From Thamnaconus septentrionalis (lineage: Eukaryota; Chordata; Actinopteri; Tetraodontiformes; Monacanthidae): DNA of 64,000 bases. Shown here in pieces: positions 47,481-59,787 of this stretch. The notes below the pieces were generated by a model, which saw only the letters and a program-made list of their open reading frames with translations, was not told the DNA's origin and made no database searches. The stretch covers positions 2,557,515 to 2,621,514 of the forward strand of contig CM020508.1 in NCBI GenBank assembly GCA_009823395.1, in the 5' to 3' direction. Positions within the stretch are counted from its first letter, which is position 1. The number at the start of each line of letters is the position of its first letter. The position numbers were made by a program, and so were the translations under genes.

Positions 47481-49047
47481 GGGCTAATCCGGTTAGCGGC
47501 GGAGGGGCGGGGGGGGCGGAGGGCGGCGCCATTGGCTTTAAAATATTGATACGGCGTTCCGCGACAAAGAAAAAAAACAAAAGAAATAAAAGCGGTCCCC
47601 CCTTTGTGCACCGCGACGTTCAGCCCAACACTTGCTTATTGCTCACGGGTCATTAGCTTCATCCGCCGCCACTCGGCCAGTCCGCTTTGAAAGGCAAAAC
47701 GGCTCGCCATCAAATGAATGTGTTTGCGCCCGACGCTCCATTAGGCGTTGTTGTTTTTTTTTTTTTTCTGTGTACGTGTGTGTGTATGCGTGCGTGTGTT
47801 TTTTTCTTTTTATTTGCGGCCACAAAAGGCGGCGAGTGCGTAAATGTCCGTTTATTAGATTAGGCGGCGGTGCTGCACCGGCTTTTGGTAAGAAGGCGAG
47901 GAATTCTTGTAAGAGGAGCAGCGGAGGTGAAGAAACATTCATCAGAGGATGAAAGGCTGCGGCGGCTGAGGCCCATTCAGAGTGAAGTAGTTGTAAAGAG
48001 GAGGAGGAGGAAGGGGGGAAAAAAAAAAAAAATAAAAGGAACGACGCCGCACAGAATCTACATCAATAAAAGTCAAATCAAGAGTTGTGGAGGAGAGCAG
48101 GGTGGATTGTGGGAAGTGGGGCATGTCAGGGACGGGCTTTTAGCATAATGAAGTGAGAGCTTATTTATCATAATGCAGCAAACACATAATGTGGCGCTTT
48201 AACTCCACTTTAGTCACCTTTAGCTGCACACACACACACGCACAAAACACTGGGTCGGGTGACTCAGGTCCAACAGCAAGCGGTTATTTATTCACAGTTT
48301 GTCCTGAATAAGAAGAACGTCGCCACAGTTTTACCTCGTCTAAACTGAGCGCCAGGCGGACTTCAAACGATCGCACCGTTGCGCACCGCGAATTTCTCGT
48401 CCCCGACGTGTTTCGTTTCTGGTCGTCCAGTCGTTCAGGTGGCTTGTGAGTCTTTCAGTTTCAGCTTCCTGGCTGCTTGAAGGCGGTTCACCGCTAGCCA
48501 AAAGGCTAGTTCGTCTCGACAAAACGGTTAGAACCTACACCAGGGGGCGCTCAGAATCGCTTTTTTTTTTTTATTTCTTTTAGAAATGAGGAAGCCTTTT
48601 GGAAGAAAAAACAGGCGACAGACTGAAGCTTTGAAAACCTGATTAGTGCAAGGTTCACTCTGAGTTTGTATGACTGCGGGAAAACAAATGTATCAGCAGC
48701 AGACGTACGAGGAAGCTGCTGCGCTTCCTCTGAGAGGAAAGGAAAAAAAGACAGCAAGGGCTCGAAAGTTGGCCTTGGAAAGACAAAATGAGCTGTGACA
48801 CCGTTACCACTGTGGCCACCGCTGTGTTGTGGTAGTATAGCTGCATACAGTAGCTTAGTGGGCAAGGGGGAGAGGGGCTTTGGTGGGCGGGGCTCATAAA
48901 AGTTTCTGGTTACAGGCCCAAAAGTTTGCAAAGTCTGAGCTGATTTGAAAAAAGAAGACGCTGGGAAGCATTGATGAGCCGGAAACACCGTGTGGCGCTG
49001 TGCGTCGCTGCTCCAGTATCAGAGTCTTCCGATTCACAATGAAATAT

Positions 49048-49264
49048 ACACACACACACACACACACACAAAACATATCAGCCACGTCAGCTGACTCAAA
49101 TTCAATTATTAATAATGATCATAACATGAAATATATTTTTTTTGAGGAAGAGATGGAAGAGGAGGAGGAGGAGGAGGAGGAGGGGAGGAGCAGAGGCTCC
49201 AGAGGTAAAAATGTCAGGCCTCTGAGTGAGGAGTGTTTAGAACACACACACACACACACACACG
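49048..49264. repeat. Cluster: (CA)11, (GGA)8, (CA)11
   Basis: Three microsatellites (49048-49071, 49158-49182, 49240-49264) lie within 220 bp. Confidence 0.93.
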
Positions 49265-49444
49265 TGAGCGCGCACACACGCACGCTACATTTAAAATCTC
49301 TTTGCTTCTGCTTTCACTTTGCTTCCAACTCGGCCTTTTACCAAGTTCCAAGCCCAGATCTTCAGACATGCACATCATACAAACTTCTAATAAACGTCCT
49401 GGGGAGGGAGTGAAAAATATATATATATATATATATTTATATAA

Positions 49445-49620
49445 TAATTAATAAATCTGATTCGACCGTTTAAAAGGAAACATATGAAAAGCCGCTCCGC
49501 CGGGTCGGCACGTTCCCCTGCCAGGAATCAAATATTCTCTTGCCGCAGCTGACATCCGACTGATGTCGTGAAATTAAGTTTAATATTTAATTTGGGAGGG
49601 GGGGGGTTTAAAGAGCCGCA
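49445..49620. other. Candidate conserved noncoding element
   Basis: ATAATTAATAAATCTG, GAATCAAATATTCTC and GAAATTAAGTTTAATATTTA. Confidence 0.33.
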
Positions 49621-50492
49621 GATCAAACTGTATAATTTAAAAGACAAGGGGTCAGTCTGTCTGTCGCGGGCTTCTCACAATGATTCTCTTTCAAAGAGGA
49701 GGGGAGGGGGGGGGGGAGGTGAGGGAGGGTGTCAGTCGGAATCACAGACAGCATCCATTTAAAAAAGGGCACGCTTATTTGATTAGCCGCCAATGATGGG
49801 AGGGTCCGGAGGGGGCGGGGCTTCCCCTGATGAAAAGGGTACGAGCGGCGAGATTTAACCACAAGTGAATCCGTCTCACTGGTGTCCCGGTCGGGCACGG
49901 GAGCCGATGCAAAGAGACAAACAAGTAAAGAACAAGCAAAATAAATAAATAAATTAAAAAATGAGGGGGGCAGGAGGGAAGGGGGCGGGGCCTTTAAAAA
50001 TAAAATAAAATGCTTAATAGATTTTAAAAATAAACTGACAGCAAAAAAAATGCTACTGAGCGCACACAATGAGAAAAACAAATGGGTTTCATCAGAGTTG
50101 AAGAGCTGCACCCCACGACTACTATTAGTACTATTAGTACTGTTTCTACCGCTAGTGCCATTACTACGACTGCTACGAGTACTACTATCAGCTCAGCTAC
50201 ATTAGGTGCTATACTGTCTGGTACTACTAGCACCTAAAATCCGAGTTAGCACCTTATTCTGAAATTTTTGAAAGAAAAAGAGTGCAGCAGGCCTCTGATT
50301 GGACGAGGAGTGTACGACACAGGAGGACTCACACAAACACAAAAAAAAATCCATCATTGAAAAAGCATAAATATGAAAACCTGACCCGAGCGACTGCGTT
50401 TGGATCTTCACTGAAGTCGACACTTTCAAACGTGATGACATCGATGTTCTAGTCAACTGCTGCAAGCCATGTTCATATACTCATACAGTATA

Positions 50493-50545
50493 AATGTATG
50501 TGTACATATATATACATATATATACATACATACATACATATATAT
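50493..50545. repeat. ATAC/ATAT microsatellite
   Basis: Mixed TATACATA and TACA steps. Confidence 0.9.
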
Positions 50546-50904
50546 ACTCATCATATTCATATACATCATTCAGCCCTCCTCCTCCACTTAAAGCAATAAC
50601 CATGTGACTCGTCCTCTAGGTGGCGCCGCGCCGAGCCGAGCTCTTGTTTGCATAACACAACGACGACAACGTCGCGTGTTTGTTTGCTGAGGCTGTGAGT
50701 AAACAAAGTGGCGCAGCAGTGCCAGGTGACTCACTTTTAGCCCGAGACGAATCCAGAGCCCCGACGCACACACACACCACGACAACGACGACAACGACAA
50801 GAGCCTCCTGCGTCGACAAGCCCCGGCCGTGGCTACACAATTTACAACGACAACAACAACATCGGCGAATCGTCGCCGCAGCTCGTTCCTGTCAGAAGAC
50901 GGTG

Positions 50905-50906
<2 letters not shown>

Positions 50907-50939
<33 letters not shown>
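50907..50939. repeat. (CA)16
   Basis: Uninterrupted CA run after CACG. Confidence 0.95.
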
Positions 50940-50940
<1 letters not shown>

Positions 50941-51280
50941 CGTGTTGTTAAGCTGCTGTATGTTAATACGAGAAGGATTGTTGTTGTGTTTTTTTTTTTT
51001 TTTTGTTCATGCCCTTCATGTGAAGCACCTCCACAGGCGCCCGGCTGCAGGCTCCTCCCCCTCCTCACCACCCCTCCCCCCCACTCATGTTGCCAGCGTG
51101 TCAATCAAGTGTAATTGCCATCCTGGAGGAACAATATGGGGCTGCGAGGCTCCAACCACACAGATTCATTGCAACACCTAATCTGCTAATGAGCTCGGCG
51201 GAGGCTATTTTCAGCGCCAGCGCCGCCGCCGCCGCAGACATCACAGCCGCCACCACCACTGCCGCCGAGGAGGTGGGGGG

Positions 51281-51326
51281 AGGAGGAGGAGGAGGAGGAG
51301 GAGGAGGAGGAGGAGGAGGAAGGAGG
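51281..51326. repeat. (GGA)14
   Basis: Homopurine triplet run of about 46 bp. Confidence 0.95.
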
Positions 51327-51639
51327 CCTGGCGAGGCTTCCAGTGACAGCAGAGGACAGCCGGAGCCGCTTGGAGGAGGTACAAAGCAGAAGCGCCGACG
51401 CTTCTGGAAAAACGGGAAATTTTGTGGAATTTCGCCGCGAAATAATTTAGGTTCGGTCAAGAATTATGGCGTCACACACGCGAATAATCCAGCCAGATGT
51501 GTCGACTGAAATAATGGAGGATGAAATCGGTTTGTTTTCCTCCCGTCGGCCTCTCTCTCTCTCTCTCTCTCCTTCTTTCTTTCTCGCTCGAGGTCTGGGC
51601 GAGAGAGAAAGAGGGAGAGAAGGATGGCAACACAAACAA

Positions 51640-51900
51640 TCCTTAATGGAACTGATACAAGAGGCTTTTTAATTATCTAACTCAATCAGCTAAAGACCAG
51701 CGGATCAATGAATCCCCATTACGGCGGCTCGCTGCGGCCAGACAGCAGCAGTTTACATCACTTCCAACCGCCGCCGCCGCCGCCGCCGAGGCAACCAAAG
51801 TGACAGATTACAGGTTGCGGCTAATCTAATGCGGCCGCCGCGCTTTTTGCGCCGAGAACATCTTTAATTCTGGCTGCGAGCTTTTCTCATCATGACCGAC
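51640..51900. other. Candidate conserved noncoding element
   Basis: TTTTTAATTATCTAAC, GATCAATGAATCCCCATTAC, ACAGATTACAGG and GGCTAATCTAATG surround a (CCG)7 tract. Confidence 0.4.
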
Positions 51901-52120
51901 GTCACCTGACGGGCACGATGTGTGCTGAGAGGTGAACGCTGTGTTCCGGCAGCGAGAGACGAGGGAGAGACTCCGTCTTGAAAGGAGCACTGCCGCACCT
52001 TCTTTTTTTGTTTTTGCTGTTGTTGTTGTTGTTGTTTTTAGATTATAGTCGAGTCAGTGAAAAATGAGTTGTCAAAGGGGTAATAAACTTGTTAAGGTTT
52101 TGAGACTAAAAACACAAGCG

Positions 52121-52580
52121 TAAAGGTCCAGTGTGTAAAATTTGGCTTGATTTAAGATTTTCTATTGGCATAAGTTTAACATACTGCCCTTAAATACACT
52201 AATGAAAGTGTACACTTGCAATACAAAAAAAAAGGATTTGGTTTTCCAACCTATAGACCGGTTCTTCTTTATATTTAAGAATATACATAGATCAAGGGTC
52301 TTGCTGCCAGTGAGCTGCCATCTTGCACCACCATATTTCTAAGGAAGCCTGGCGTGGACAATCCAGCTGCCTGACGGCATAGCGTTTCCTAATTAGGGTG
52401 AACGCTGGCCTACTCAAATAAACCAACGAAGAAGAAGGCAGGCGAGGTATCCAGGTTGTGTGCGCAGGTCACTGTAGTTCACTGGCAAGATCCGGAGAGG
52501 GAGGGTGAGCGAAAGAGCACTGCGATCTAAATTGTAACCACTTGATGTCACTGTTTGTTTCTCAAAATCTCAAAATATTA
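52121..52580 (+). mobile_element. Dispersed repeat family R1, copy 2
   Basis: The segment begins TAAAGGTCCAGTGTGTAAAA and contains CACTGGCAAGATCCGGAG and AACCACTTGATGTCAC near its right end. It aligns in inverted orientation with 43790-44909 over essentially its whole length, without the nested insert. No open frame and no clear target-site duplication. Confidence 0.7.
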
Positions 52581-53715
52581 CAGATATTGCACTTTTTAAA
52601 GATAATGAAGCTCAATGTTTTAGATTTTAAAAAATCATGAAAAACTGAGTTCTGGTTTGGTTGCACTGGTGCATTGCCATCTGTTAACTGTTAACTGTAG
52701 ACCAAACACTGACTAATGATACATTGAATCAATAGTTGTGAAATTGTGGAACTTACTGCAACACCATAGCTTTTTTTTGTTTTTCATGTTTTCGGTTTGA
52801 TAATAATTGGCTTTGTACGCTTTTCCTGAGTCAAAACTACAGTTCATCGAGATCACAATTTTGAGTTGGCATGTCTGTAATTAATTTTAAATTGACATTC
52901 CAGCAGTCACGTAGAAAAATACGTTTTATGCAGTCGTATTCTGAAGAAAAAAGTTTTTTCAATGTCACACTGGGCCAATATTTTTCAACGTTTTTAATCA
53001 ACTCAAGTGCAAACAGATGGATGGGGACTGATCCTGTTGTTGTGTCACTGATTTACCTCCAGACATTTATTACACGCACTGTGTTCGGCAAAATTATCAA
53101 AAAAAAAACACTCTTTTTTAATGTGCCTGTCAGCCAGTTTGTGTCGTGCAGGAGGAGACAGAGCCACTCGGGGGAGAAACAGAATGAGGGCGCCCCGGTT
53201 CCAACGCACGTCCCCTCGTCTGCAGGCCGCACCGTCATTCCGGGTCGCGCCAATTGAATATCTGATTGGGAGCCGGGGACGGGGGGGCTGGCGGGTGAGA
53301 GAGGAAGGATGGGGGGGGGTATGAATTGGACGGAGGATTAATTTCACTGCAACAATGCATCAATTGTTTCCAGTAAGAGACACAGAGGCGGTGTTGCTCA
53401 GTAAGCTGATCGTGCGCAGAGTGTACTAATGCTCCTGTGGTGGAATCCATCGATCTGCTGTCCCGCTGCACGTTGGCCCCCCTAATGACATCTGAGATGC
53501 CACTGTTAAAGACACGGAGGGCAGCAATTTATTGTGGGGAGGGTAATAATACGTCTGCGTTTGAAAGGGGGAAGTGGTGGAGGAGAAAGAGGAGGGGGCA
53601 GAGGGGGGGGAACCAAACGAAACCAAACAAAGAGAGGTTTGCCTGGGATGGGTCCATCCCAACGTGGCTCCCGGCCTCAACAGCAGGAGGCGCCGTTGAA
53701 AGAACGCAGATTTGA

Positions 53716-53739
53716 AAAAAAAAAAAAAAAAAAAAAAAG
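53716..53739. repeat. Poly(A) run of about 24
   Basis: A run without a recognisable retrocopy upstream. Confidence 0.93.
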
Positions 53740-53801
53740 AAGTGATTTGCTTTGGTTCAATCTCTCTTCACACTGCTTAAAAAAAAAGGAAAAAAGCTCT
53801 T

Positions 53802-53827
53802 CGTCCGTCCGTCCGTCCGTCCGTCCG
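53802..53827. repeat. (CGTC)6
   Basis: Tetranucleotide run. Confidence 0.93.
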
Positions 53828-53969
53828 GGATGCACTCTGGCTGGTCGGAGCCCGTCGAGGGTGAAGTTGCTGACTCTGAGAGCCGCGTGAGCTAAACAAG
53901 CACCGACAGCAGCTTCTCGCTGACCTGCAGGCTGCAGCCGCTTCCACCAACCCCGGCAACTGCGGATTC

Positions 53970-54080
53970 CACCTAATTAAAAAAATGTTTATGAATTATG
54001 AATTAGATCAGATGGTATTACGCCCTGATATGTATCGGCTCAGATGTCTCGCTGGCCCCTGCAGCCAATTACGCGATGCC
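53970..54080. other. Candidate conserved noncoding element
   Basis: CCTAATTAAAAAAATG, TATGAATTATGAATTAG and GCCAATTACGCG. Confidence 0.38.
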
Positions 54081-54562
54081 TCCTCCTCCTCCTCGTCCTC
54101 CTCCTCAGCCTCGCCCTCACGCTGCAGCTCTTCTTAAGACAGCAGGTTTGAAAAAAAAAAAAAAAGCATGTCATAAAACATTTGAATTATCGATGAAGGT
54201 GTGACCGTTTCAAAGAGAGCTGGCAGGAGCAGAGACTGCAGGGAAAGCGCATCGCGGAGACGTCGAGTCTGATTTCTTGGACGTGCGTGTTGAAAAGCTC
54301 CAGTCTGATGTTGTTGGCCTTTTTTTTTCAGTTCAAACCAATCAGCATCCCACAAGCGGGAGAAAGAGGGCGGAGCTACTGCCAGGATTGAGCTGCGACA
54401 CCTTTCTCGACGGGTAACAGAACAAACCTGATTGGCTGCAGATGGAGAGTTGCACCTAATCAGAAGCTGATTGTCTTCTTTCTCAAAGGCCTCTTGACTT
54501 TACAAATAATTTCTCTGAACTTTTCCAGGTAAAACACATCCCAACGCCAAATTACAGACATT

Positions 54563-55703
54563 CAGTCGTGGAAAAAAGTATTTGGACACCCTGAAAGCTC
54601 TTACTCAATCTGAATTATTGTCAATCAATATTTGCCAGAAACTTTAATATGTATTTGAAAAGGTTTGACTGCATCTGACACACACAAACAAATGTCAATT
54701 ATTTAGTTCCTTGCAGTGAAAAGAAAGACAAAATAACAAAACTTAATTCTTGTGGGTCATGCACCTTGAATGTGTTTCAAAAAGGGCCTTGCTGAAACAT
54801 CCAGCTCTGACCATACAGTGGTAGTGGTCACAGCGTGGTGAGGTTTGTCTAGTCTTGGGTTTTTCTCTTAGTCCTGTCATTTCCTGTTTTATTTTGAACA
54901 GAAAGTAACTCTTCTCTCGTTTGAGAGCACTTTGCCCTCCCTCATGTGTCACCTGTGTGTCTGCCCTGATGACCATATTGTCTTCTATTCTTCTCCTTTA
55001 CCCTCCGTGTGCTTAAATACAGTCTGCATCTCCCTTGCCTCGTGCCAGAGTGTCTTTGTCCGTAGGTCAGTTCAACCAAGCCTGTTTTCAGCCCGTGTCC
55101 ACAGTCAAACGTAAGCCTTTGTTGGTTGAGACGAGGTTTTTTTTTTTTTTGTAACTTATATAACTTAGTTTAGAATCCTAGTCATAGTTTCCGTTCATAG
55201 CTGTTTGTTTTCCTCTTTAAGAATGATTTTAATTTGGTTATTAAAGTTCACAGTTTATCTTAGATCCACCGTTTTTAGGCGTGAGTTGTTTTATTATGTT
55301 TTGGGTAATTTTCCACTAGGTCTGGTTTTCTTCCTGTCGGAGCGTTCCGGTTCGTTTAACTTTTCATAGCGACAGTCATCGACCCTATTCCTCCTGTCGT
55401 CCTCCTGTGGGTGTTTTGTGTTTGCTTAATTTTCTCAGCTTTAGTTTGTTAGCTTTTCTTTCCCCTCCTCCTGGGGTGATTTTGTTATTCTTTAGACTAT
55501 TCAGAGTTTTGGGCCCTCTCTTCTGAGAGTCTGGACAGGATAAGTTGGGAATTTCGTAGCCAGTTGATTTGTCATTCCGTTTAGGGGTCATTGGCGATTC
55601 CAATAAAGTTTGCTATCTCAAAGATCTCTGCGTCCTGGAGGTGAGTCCTGCCTTGAGTCCCTGACTGACACAGTGCACGTCCAAAAACTTTTTTCCACCA
55701 CTG
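54563..55703. mobile_element. Tc1/mariner-like element remnant, split by an LTR
   Basis: The left end is CAGTCGTGGAAAAAAGTATT. The right end, reverse-complemented, is CAGTGGTGGAAAAAAGTTTT. The two match at about 22 of 24 positions. TA follows the right end at 55704 and TT precedes the left end, consistent with a decayed TA target duplication. No transposase frame remains. The middle is occupied by an LTR-like insert. Confidence 0.65.
54834..55668 (+). mobile_element. Solo LTR of a retrotransposon nested in the Tc1-like element
   Basis: The insert has LTR organisation: a TATA-like TTAAATACAG near 55013, AATAAA near 55601, and a downstream U5-like stretch (CTGCGTCCTGGAGGTGAGTCC). CACAG flanks it on both sides (54829-54833 and 55669-55673) as a possible 5-bp target duplication. 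No gag or pol lies next to it, so it is a solo LTR. The exact ends are uncertain because they do not read TG...CA. Confidence 0.6.
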
Positions 55704-55709
55704 TACAGT

Positions 55710-57300
55710 GGATCCAATCACCTTCTAAAGTGCTTCCTACTGGCTTTGTTTCCGAGATGGATACATTAATTTGACCTCATACATTTGAAAAAAAAAAAAA
55801 AAGACTCTCTGCTTGTTGATGCTTATTATCGAATCAAATAAACAAATACATCCTTAATACTGATGTAGTTTTTGTATTTCTGTCTTTACAGTTTCCTCCC
55901 ATCAGCGCCTGAGAGCGAATCCAAACCTGAGGGTTGGGGGCTGAGGGGATTTTCTGTGCATGTGATACTCTTGTTTTATTGCGATCGGGGGGTGGGGGAG
56001 GTGGGAAGGGGATTTGTCATGTAGCTGAAAATGTAATTAAGCAAGCAAAACCGCAGCGAGCAGATGTATTTCCAGAGCTTTTTTTTTTTTCCTTTCTTTT
56101 CGCCCTTTTTTTTTTTTTTGCATCTCTGCGGTGAAGCGTGTCAGTGCAGCGGCATCCGTCACTGTGTGGTAAACACGACAGTGAAACAAACCGCAGTCAA
56201 GTTTCTGCTCATTGATCTTCAGTCATTAGCCATGAGCTCATGGCGCCACTCAATGAGCAGCAGGGCTCTCTGGGTAATATTAGCGTGTGGCTCCGCTATC
56301 GATCGTGTCCGCCCCCCCGGCGTCAAAAAATCCAAGTGGAGGGTGTCGGAAAAAAAAACCAAAAAAAAAACACTGCGGCTAATTTTGGAAAAGTGGTGAA
56401 AAACCTCAAACTGTGGGCAGATTACAAAAGCTACTTTGTTACCTGTTTTCATTTCAGCATAAAAGCATGATGATACAAATGACCTCAGCTACCAGCAAAA
56501 TTATATAGCCATCAATTTGCTGAACTGCTACTTTTATTTGCCCAGAAGAAAACAAATATTGAGGATACTTAGTTTTCACATTGAAACTTTATTTTTTATG
56601 GATTCAATATCACTGCTTGGCTACTGCTAATTATCAAACTTTTTTTTTCGTGGAATCTTTCAGCTTTTCTTTTAGGTTCACATTTTAACGTCACTTGAAA
56701 AATGTTTTTAAATGTCGTACTGTTGCTGTGAACGGATGCTGAACCACGTTTACACACAAGCGTTCATACAGTCGCACAGAAGAGGAAAAAATCAGATTGA
56801 ATCGAGTCACTACAGCGAGAAGATAAAAATGGAATTTTCTTTTGCTTTTAGCGTCGGGGAGTCTTTGAGGCGTTTCCATTTCCGAGACATCTCTGTTTGA
56901 GTGAAAGGTGATTATGCACTTTAAGCGAAAAAAAAAAAAAAAAAAAGGATTCCTTCTCCGCACTACATGTCCGTTTTCGTGTTATTTAAAAAACTGACAG
57001 CGGGAACAAAGGGCAGCTCGACCTCCGGGTTCATCACGCCGCCTTTTATCCTCCGTTTCCTCTGTCAGCCGAGCGGAGAGTGAAGAGGAGGAGGCGAGGA
57101 GGGGCCGGGGGTTGGAGGTGTGTCGCCTCTCCCGAGGACGCTAATGGCTTTTGGTGTGGCGCGATTTTCACTCAGCGCCACAATCACGCCACTTTAGGCT
57201 CCATTACGGTGAAGGATGCCACAGACGGCCGGGTGGGCGGCGGCCTAAAACGGCCTCTCCCCCTTCAAACCGGCGGCTCGCTCCGAGAAGACGCCGCGCT
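55710..57300. other. No gene supported
   Basis: AT-rich noncoding sequence with poly(A) runs at 55788-55802 and 56929-56946. No repeat family, splice pair or domain recognised. Confidence 0.45.
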
Positions 57301-57304
57301 GACA

Positions 57305-57308
<4 letters not shown>

Positions 57309-57360
<52 letters not shown>
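57309..57360. repeat. (TG)26 microsatellite
   Basis: Uninterrupted, the longest pure TG run in the window. Confidence 0.97.
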
Positions 57361-57362
<2 letters not shown>

Positions 57363-57734
57363 GAGTCTAAATGCTGTGCTCAAAATCGCAGCAATAAACT
57401 CATTTTATGAAGCTGACTGAGACGTGGAGGATGCCATTGGCCCTGTTACTTCCTCTGTCACGCACCGCTGAACTCAGATCGCTAATGCTAATGCTAAACA
57501 CAGAATCTCTAAAAGGACAACAGCTATTTGGGAATAAGATTCTGTGGTTTTGTTTTATTTCATTAAACAGAATCCCAACCAGCAATGTTGAAGGTTTCGC
57601 TGCTGAAGACTGTTGTGTCATTACTTTTTTTTCTGTTTTGTATGTTTGCTATTTTAGCCCAAAAAAAAAAGAGAAAAAAATGCCTCATTGAAAACGAAAG
57701 GAGAGAGCAGTGAAACCAGCCGAGGGGGGAAGCG

Positions 57735-57910
57735 GCGGCGGCGGTAATGACTGCGCTGCAGTTATTTGGGGCAATAAAAGATGTTATTCCGACCGGAGAA
57801 AGAAATATAACGGGGCTCTTCCTTGTCAGGGTTTAAATTATTGCTCCGCGGCGCTAAAGTAGGACACTCCATGCCTCCTAATCCATTAGGCAATTAATTT
57901 GGGAAACTTA
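57735..57910. other. Candidate conserved noncoding element
   Basis: GGCAATAAAAGATG, TAAATTATTGC and CTAATCCATTAGGCAATTAA in unique sequence. Confidence 0.42.
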
Positions 57911-58071
57911 AAAACACTGCTGCAGATTCCTCTCCACCACCTGTTTTTTTTTTTCTTTTTTTTTACCTTTTCCCGTGCAGTCGGGCTCTGCGGAGCGCCA
58001 CTCAGAGGGTCAGCTTCCGACGGCTGGCGTCGGTGATGAAGTGCACTGCTGCTCCAGATGAGGTCTGGTGC

Positions 58072-58119
58072 TGGCCGGCCGGCCGGCCGGCTGGCTGGCT
58101 GGCTGGCTGGCTGGCTGGT
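58072..58119. repeat. (GGCC)n(GGCT)6
   Basis: GGCC units are followed by GGCT units. The GGCC part is self-complementary. Confidence 0.94.
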
Positions 58120-58633
58120 GGAGTGGGGGGAACTTGGCAGAGCAGGCGGCGGTGCATTGAGATAATGATGTACCTGTCCTCAACAATAACGCTAATCATA
58201 GCTCACCTCCGGGGCGCCGCTTTAAGGTCAGAACACATTGGCCGCCGTACATTAGGCCCCTCGTATTGTTTTAATGAAGGTGCGCCGGCCGCTGCCGCCT
58301 CGCGTTGCACCTCACGCCCCCCTGATAGCGGGAGTGTGTGTTCGTGTGTGTGTGCGTCCTTTCTCTCATCTCACTTGGGGGGGAAAAAAAAAGAAAGAAA
58401 AGAACCTCGCGACACTAAACATTATGAGTCAGGAGACGGTGACATGTGAGACCACAGGCTCCTGGTTTTAAACGACTGTGAGACCTGCCCTGACTTTTCC
58501 ACTCAACTCAGGTTGTCGTCTGCCGCCGCCGCCGTCACCTTCCGCTCTCAAAGAGTGAGCGTCAGTGTCGAGGCCAAGGCATGATGGGAGGTGTTTGGTT
58601 GCTGTCTTAACACAGAGGGAGCAGCCGACGGAG

Positions 58634-58656
58634 GAGGAGGAGGAGGAGGAGGAGGT
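58634..58656. repeat. (GGA)7
   Basis: Homopurine triplet run. Confidence 0.9.
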
Positions 58657-58784
58657 GGAGAAGGAGGTACATCCACGCAGATATATTTATGTTTCTTCCC
58701 CTCCAACCCCCCCGACCCCACCCCACCCCCACCACCACCACCACCTCTCACCATTAGCAGAGCTTTAAATAATAAAGTAAAATA

Positions 58785-59105
58785 AATAGCATCCATTAAA
58801 CTGATCACATTGTGCTAACTCAAATTGTGTTTATTATGCTAATGGTACATGAAATTAAGAAAAAGACCGTGATGCCAGTGGATTTAATTAATGGGCTTTG
58901 GGAAGAGGCACCCCGACATAATTCACTTCTGAGTAACTAAGTCTCATTTGCAGTTCCGTGGGCCCGCACGCCGCTGATTGCCTGAGTTATTCTTGCAGAT
59001 GTGCGGCTCACAGCGTGTCCCTCCATTAGAAATGAACACCTCATTATATAAACTACCTAATTAAACATAATACAGCTCCGCATTGACTCATTAATGCGTA
59101 GCCCC
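58785..59105. other. Candidate conserved noncoding element, octamer-like and CDX/HOX-like sites
   Basis: TTTATTATGCTAATGG (58830-58845) overlaps a HOX/CDX-like TTTATTATG and a POU-like ATGCTAAT. GATTTAATTAATGGG and CTACCTAATTAAACATAAT follow. This is one of the longest repeat-free AT-rich blocks. Confidence 0.47.
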
Positions 59106-59787
59106 CTTTTTCTCTCGCTCGCGCTCTCTGTCTCTGAAGGGAAGACTGCGAGGCTGGTGTGCGCATGTGTGTGTGTGTGTGCGTGTGGAGGTGGGGGGGT
59201 TGTGTGAGACGCAGCACGGCAACAGTGCAGCAGTGGAGTCTGCGGCGGTTTCATCAGACAAAAACAGGATGTGCTCTGTTATAAAAGCTTCATGATGAAC
59301 GGGATTCAGACAAAGAAGAAGAAAGAAGAAGAAGAGACGCGACATGTTCGGCGGCGCCACGTCGCAACTCGCCCTAAAACGTGATTCCGCTGTTTAATCA
59401 TGAAGTGACGCCATGTTAAAGACCGACGCACCAGACGGAATGTTTCACATTTCCTTTACGGCGGGCCGGTGAACGGGGACCACTGGGGAACCGGCCCGCG
59501 GAGGACTGATGGGGAAAGAGGGGGTCGGGGGCTCTACCGAGGCTGAGAAAACTGGATCGTTTGATTTATTCACCACCGGCGGAACCTGTCAGCAAAAGTG
59601 GAGCCCTCCCTTTGGAGCGAGGGGGGCAGGGAGAAGTGGGCGGAGTCTAAGTGAACTGATCCCAGCAGGCAGTTTAGTAGCAGCAGCTGAGGAAAAAGTC
59701 TTTGGTTCTTTGTTCCTCTTCTATTGAGGAACCGTTTCCGGGTCCTGATCAGACGGAAATCGAGGCAGTCAGCGTCCGACCCTGGGT

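Noticed and set aside
58191..58260. Minus-strand CGGAG|GTGAGC donor after an open frame
   Set aside because: No acceptor before it and a stop just upstream. The sequence looks more like a conserved noncoding block.
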